Positions 7,458 through 7,957 of a stretch of DNA of 7,957 nucleotides are shown here, piece after piece (positions within the stretch are counted from its first letter, which is position 1; each line of letters opens with the position of its first letter). The notes below the pieces were generated by a model that saw only the letters and a program-made list of their open reading frames with translations, did no database searches and had not been told where the DNA came from. Source of the DNA: Candidatus Omnitrophota bacterium. Its GTDB lineage: Bacteria > Omnitrophota > Gorgyraeia > 2-02-FULL-51-18 > JAGOUK01. Both the position numbers and the translations under genes were made by a program. The stretch is from contig JAGOUK010000053.1 in NCBI GenBank assembly GCA_018061225.1, positions 1 through 7,957 of the forward strand. The letters run 5' to 3'.

Positions 7458-7957
7458 ATGTCCGCTTACAAAATAAATCCAATAAGACTTATTTCGGCTG
7501 TTGTGATGACCTGCTTTGTGATGCAGGAGGCTGTCTGGGCCGCTCCCATGAGCGCGGCCGCCGCACAGCCAATGCCGTTACCGCCTCCCATGGCCATCAG
7601 CCAATTCATCAATGATCCCGCGCGGATCAATATGCCTTTGGAGCATGTCACGGTCCAGGAGATACACCCGGGCACGAACGGTAAACTCATCATTCATATT
7701 CAGGATGCCCACGCCAATCTTTCCGGCCAACAAAGTCTGGCCAAGGCACTCGATAAACTTCTATCCCAATACGATCTTAGGCTGGTCCTGGTCGAAGGTT
7801 CTGCGCGTGATTCCTCGCTCGATGAGATTCGAAAGCTCGCGCCGCTCAAAGAGTGGTCGATCATCGCCCGGCGTTTCTTGTACGAGGGAATTATCTCCGG
7901 TGAAGAATATCTCAATCTCACCACTGAGCACCCCATGAAGATCATCGGTGTCGAGTA
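7458..7957 (+). CDS. Secreted protein of unknown function, N-terminal part (3' end outside window)
   Basis: The frame is open from ATG 7458 to the right edge (166 codons plus two bases), so the gene continues outside. An in-frame TAG at 7422-7424 and the lack of other start codons between make 7458 the likely start. No Shine-Dalgarno sequence is well placed; AGGAG at 7423-7427 is about 30 bases away. Residues 1-28 form a Sec signal peptide: K5 and R10, a hydrophobic core (about 11-22), and a VWA|AP cleavage site after A28. An Ala/Pro/Met-rich linker (31-47) follows. The mature domain has IIHIQDAH (78-85), then Q90/Q91 and a helix, LVLVEGS (109-115), RRFLYEG (138-144) and ISGEEYLNL (146-154). 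The H-x-x-D-x-H strand followed by an E-containing strand recalls the start of the TraB/ChaN/erythromycin-esterase-like fold, which is inference only. The pattern resembles uncharacterised Omnitrophota proteins I know from memory. The first dozen codons are AT-rich (ATA, AGA), unlike the rest. Confidence 0.8.
   Translation, partial: MSAYKINPIRLISAVVMTCFVMQEAVWAAPMSAAAAQPMPLPPPMAISQFINDPARINMPLEHVTVQEIHPGTNGKLIIHIQDAHANLSGQQSLAKALDKLLSQYDLRLVLVEGSARDSSLDEIRKLAPLKEWSIIARRFLYEGIISGEEYLNLTTEHPMKIIGVE

Noticed and set aside
7612..7938. A 108-codon + strand open frame near the right edge
   Set aside because: It overlaps in another frame the open coding sequence that starts at 7458, which has a signal peptide and patterned conserved-looking motifs. 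The 7612 frame gives a Ser/Arg-rich, non-protein-like sequence.

Overview
This 7957-base, GC-rich window is an ordinary-looking chromosomal stretch from a diderm (Gram-negative-type) bacterium. Every supported gene is on the + strand. The set is a lipid II flippase (murJ, 3' end only), a DNA-repair nuclease (uvrC), release factor 2 (prfB), the Sec motor (secA), apolipoprotein N-acyltransferase (lnt) and the 5' end of a gene for a secreted protein of unknown function. Lnt together with MurJ implies an outer membrane with triacylated lipoproteins. The last protein, with its H-I-Q-D-A-H...LVEG...RFLYEGxISGEEYLNL pattern, resembles a family I associate from memory with Candidatus Omnitrophota. That lineage is my best guess for the host but it is not proven by anything here.

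Layout. Bases 2-358 hold the last three membrane helices of MurJ. Four bases later uvrC (363-1784) encodes an unusually compact 473-residue UvrC. It keeps both nuclease centres and the Fe-S cysteines but lacks about 120-130 residues between the UVR motif and the RNase H-like domain. After a 41-base gap comes prfB (1826-2954), which must be read through the classic programmed +1 frameshift at an in-frame TGA (1895-1897). A simple open reading frame search therefore finds only the part from 2025 onward and misses the first 66 residues. The prfB stop overlaps the secA start (ATGA, 2951-2954). secA (2951-5605) is full length with a C-terminal zinc-binding tail. lnt (5659-7293) follows after 53 bases.

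A 164-base AT-rich spacer (7294-7457) separates lnt from the last gene. It holds an imperfect hairpin and a weak promoter-like pair, and no clear intrinsic terminator. The final gene (7458 to beyond the window end) has a Sec signal peptide.

How the genes work together. The close packing suggests that murJ-uvrC-prfB-secA-lnt is one transcription unit, mostly serving envelope growth: lipid II export, protein export and lipoprotein maturation, with a repair gene and a translation gene embedded. prfB carries its own autoregulatory frameshift. The secreted protein downstream would be a SecA client and probably has its own promoter. No mobile element, CRISPR array, tRNA or rRNA was seen. The items most worth a second look are the compact UvrC and the secreted protein at the right edge.
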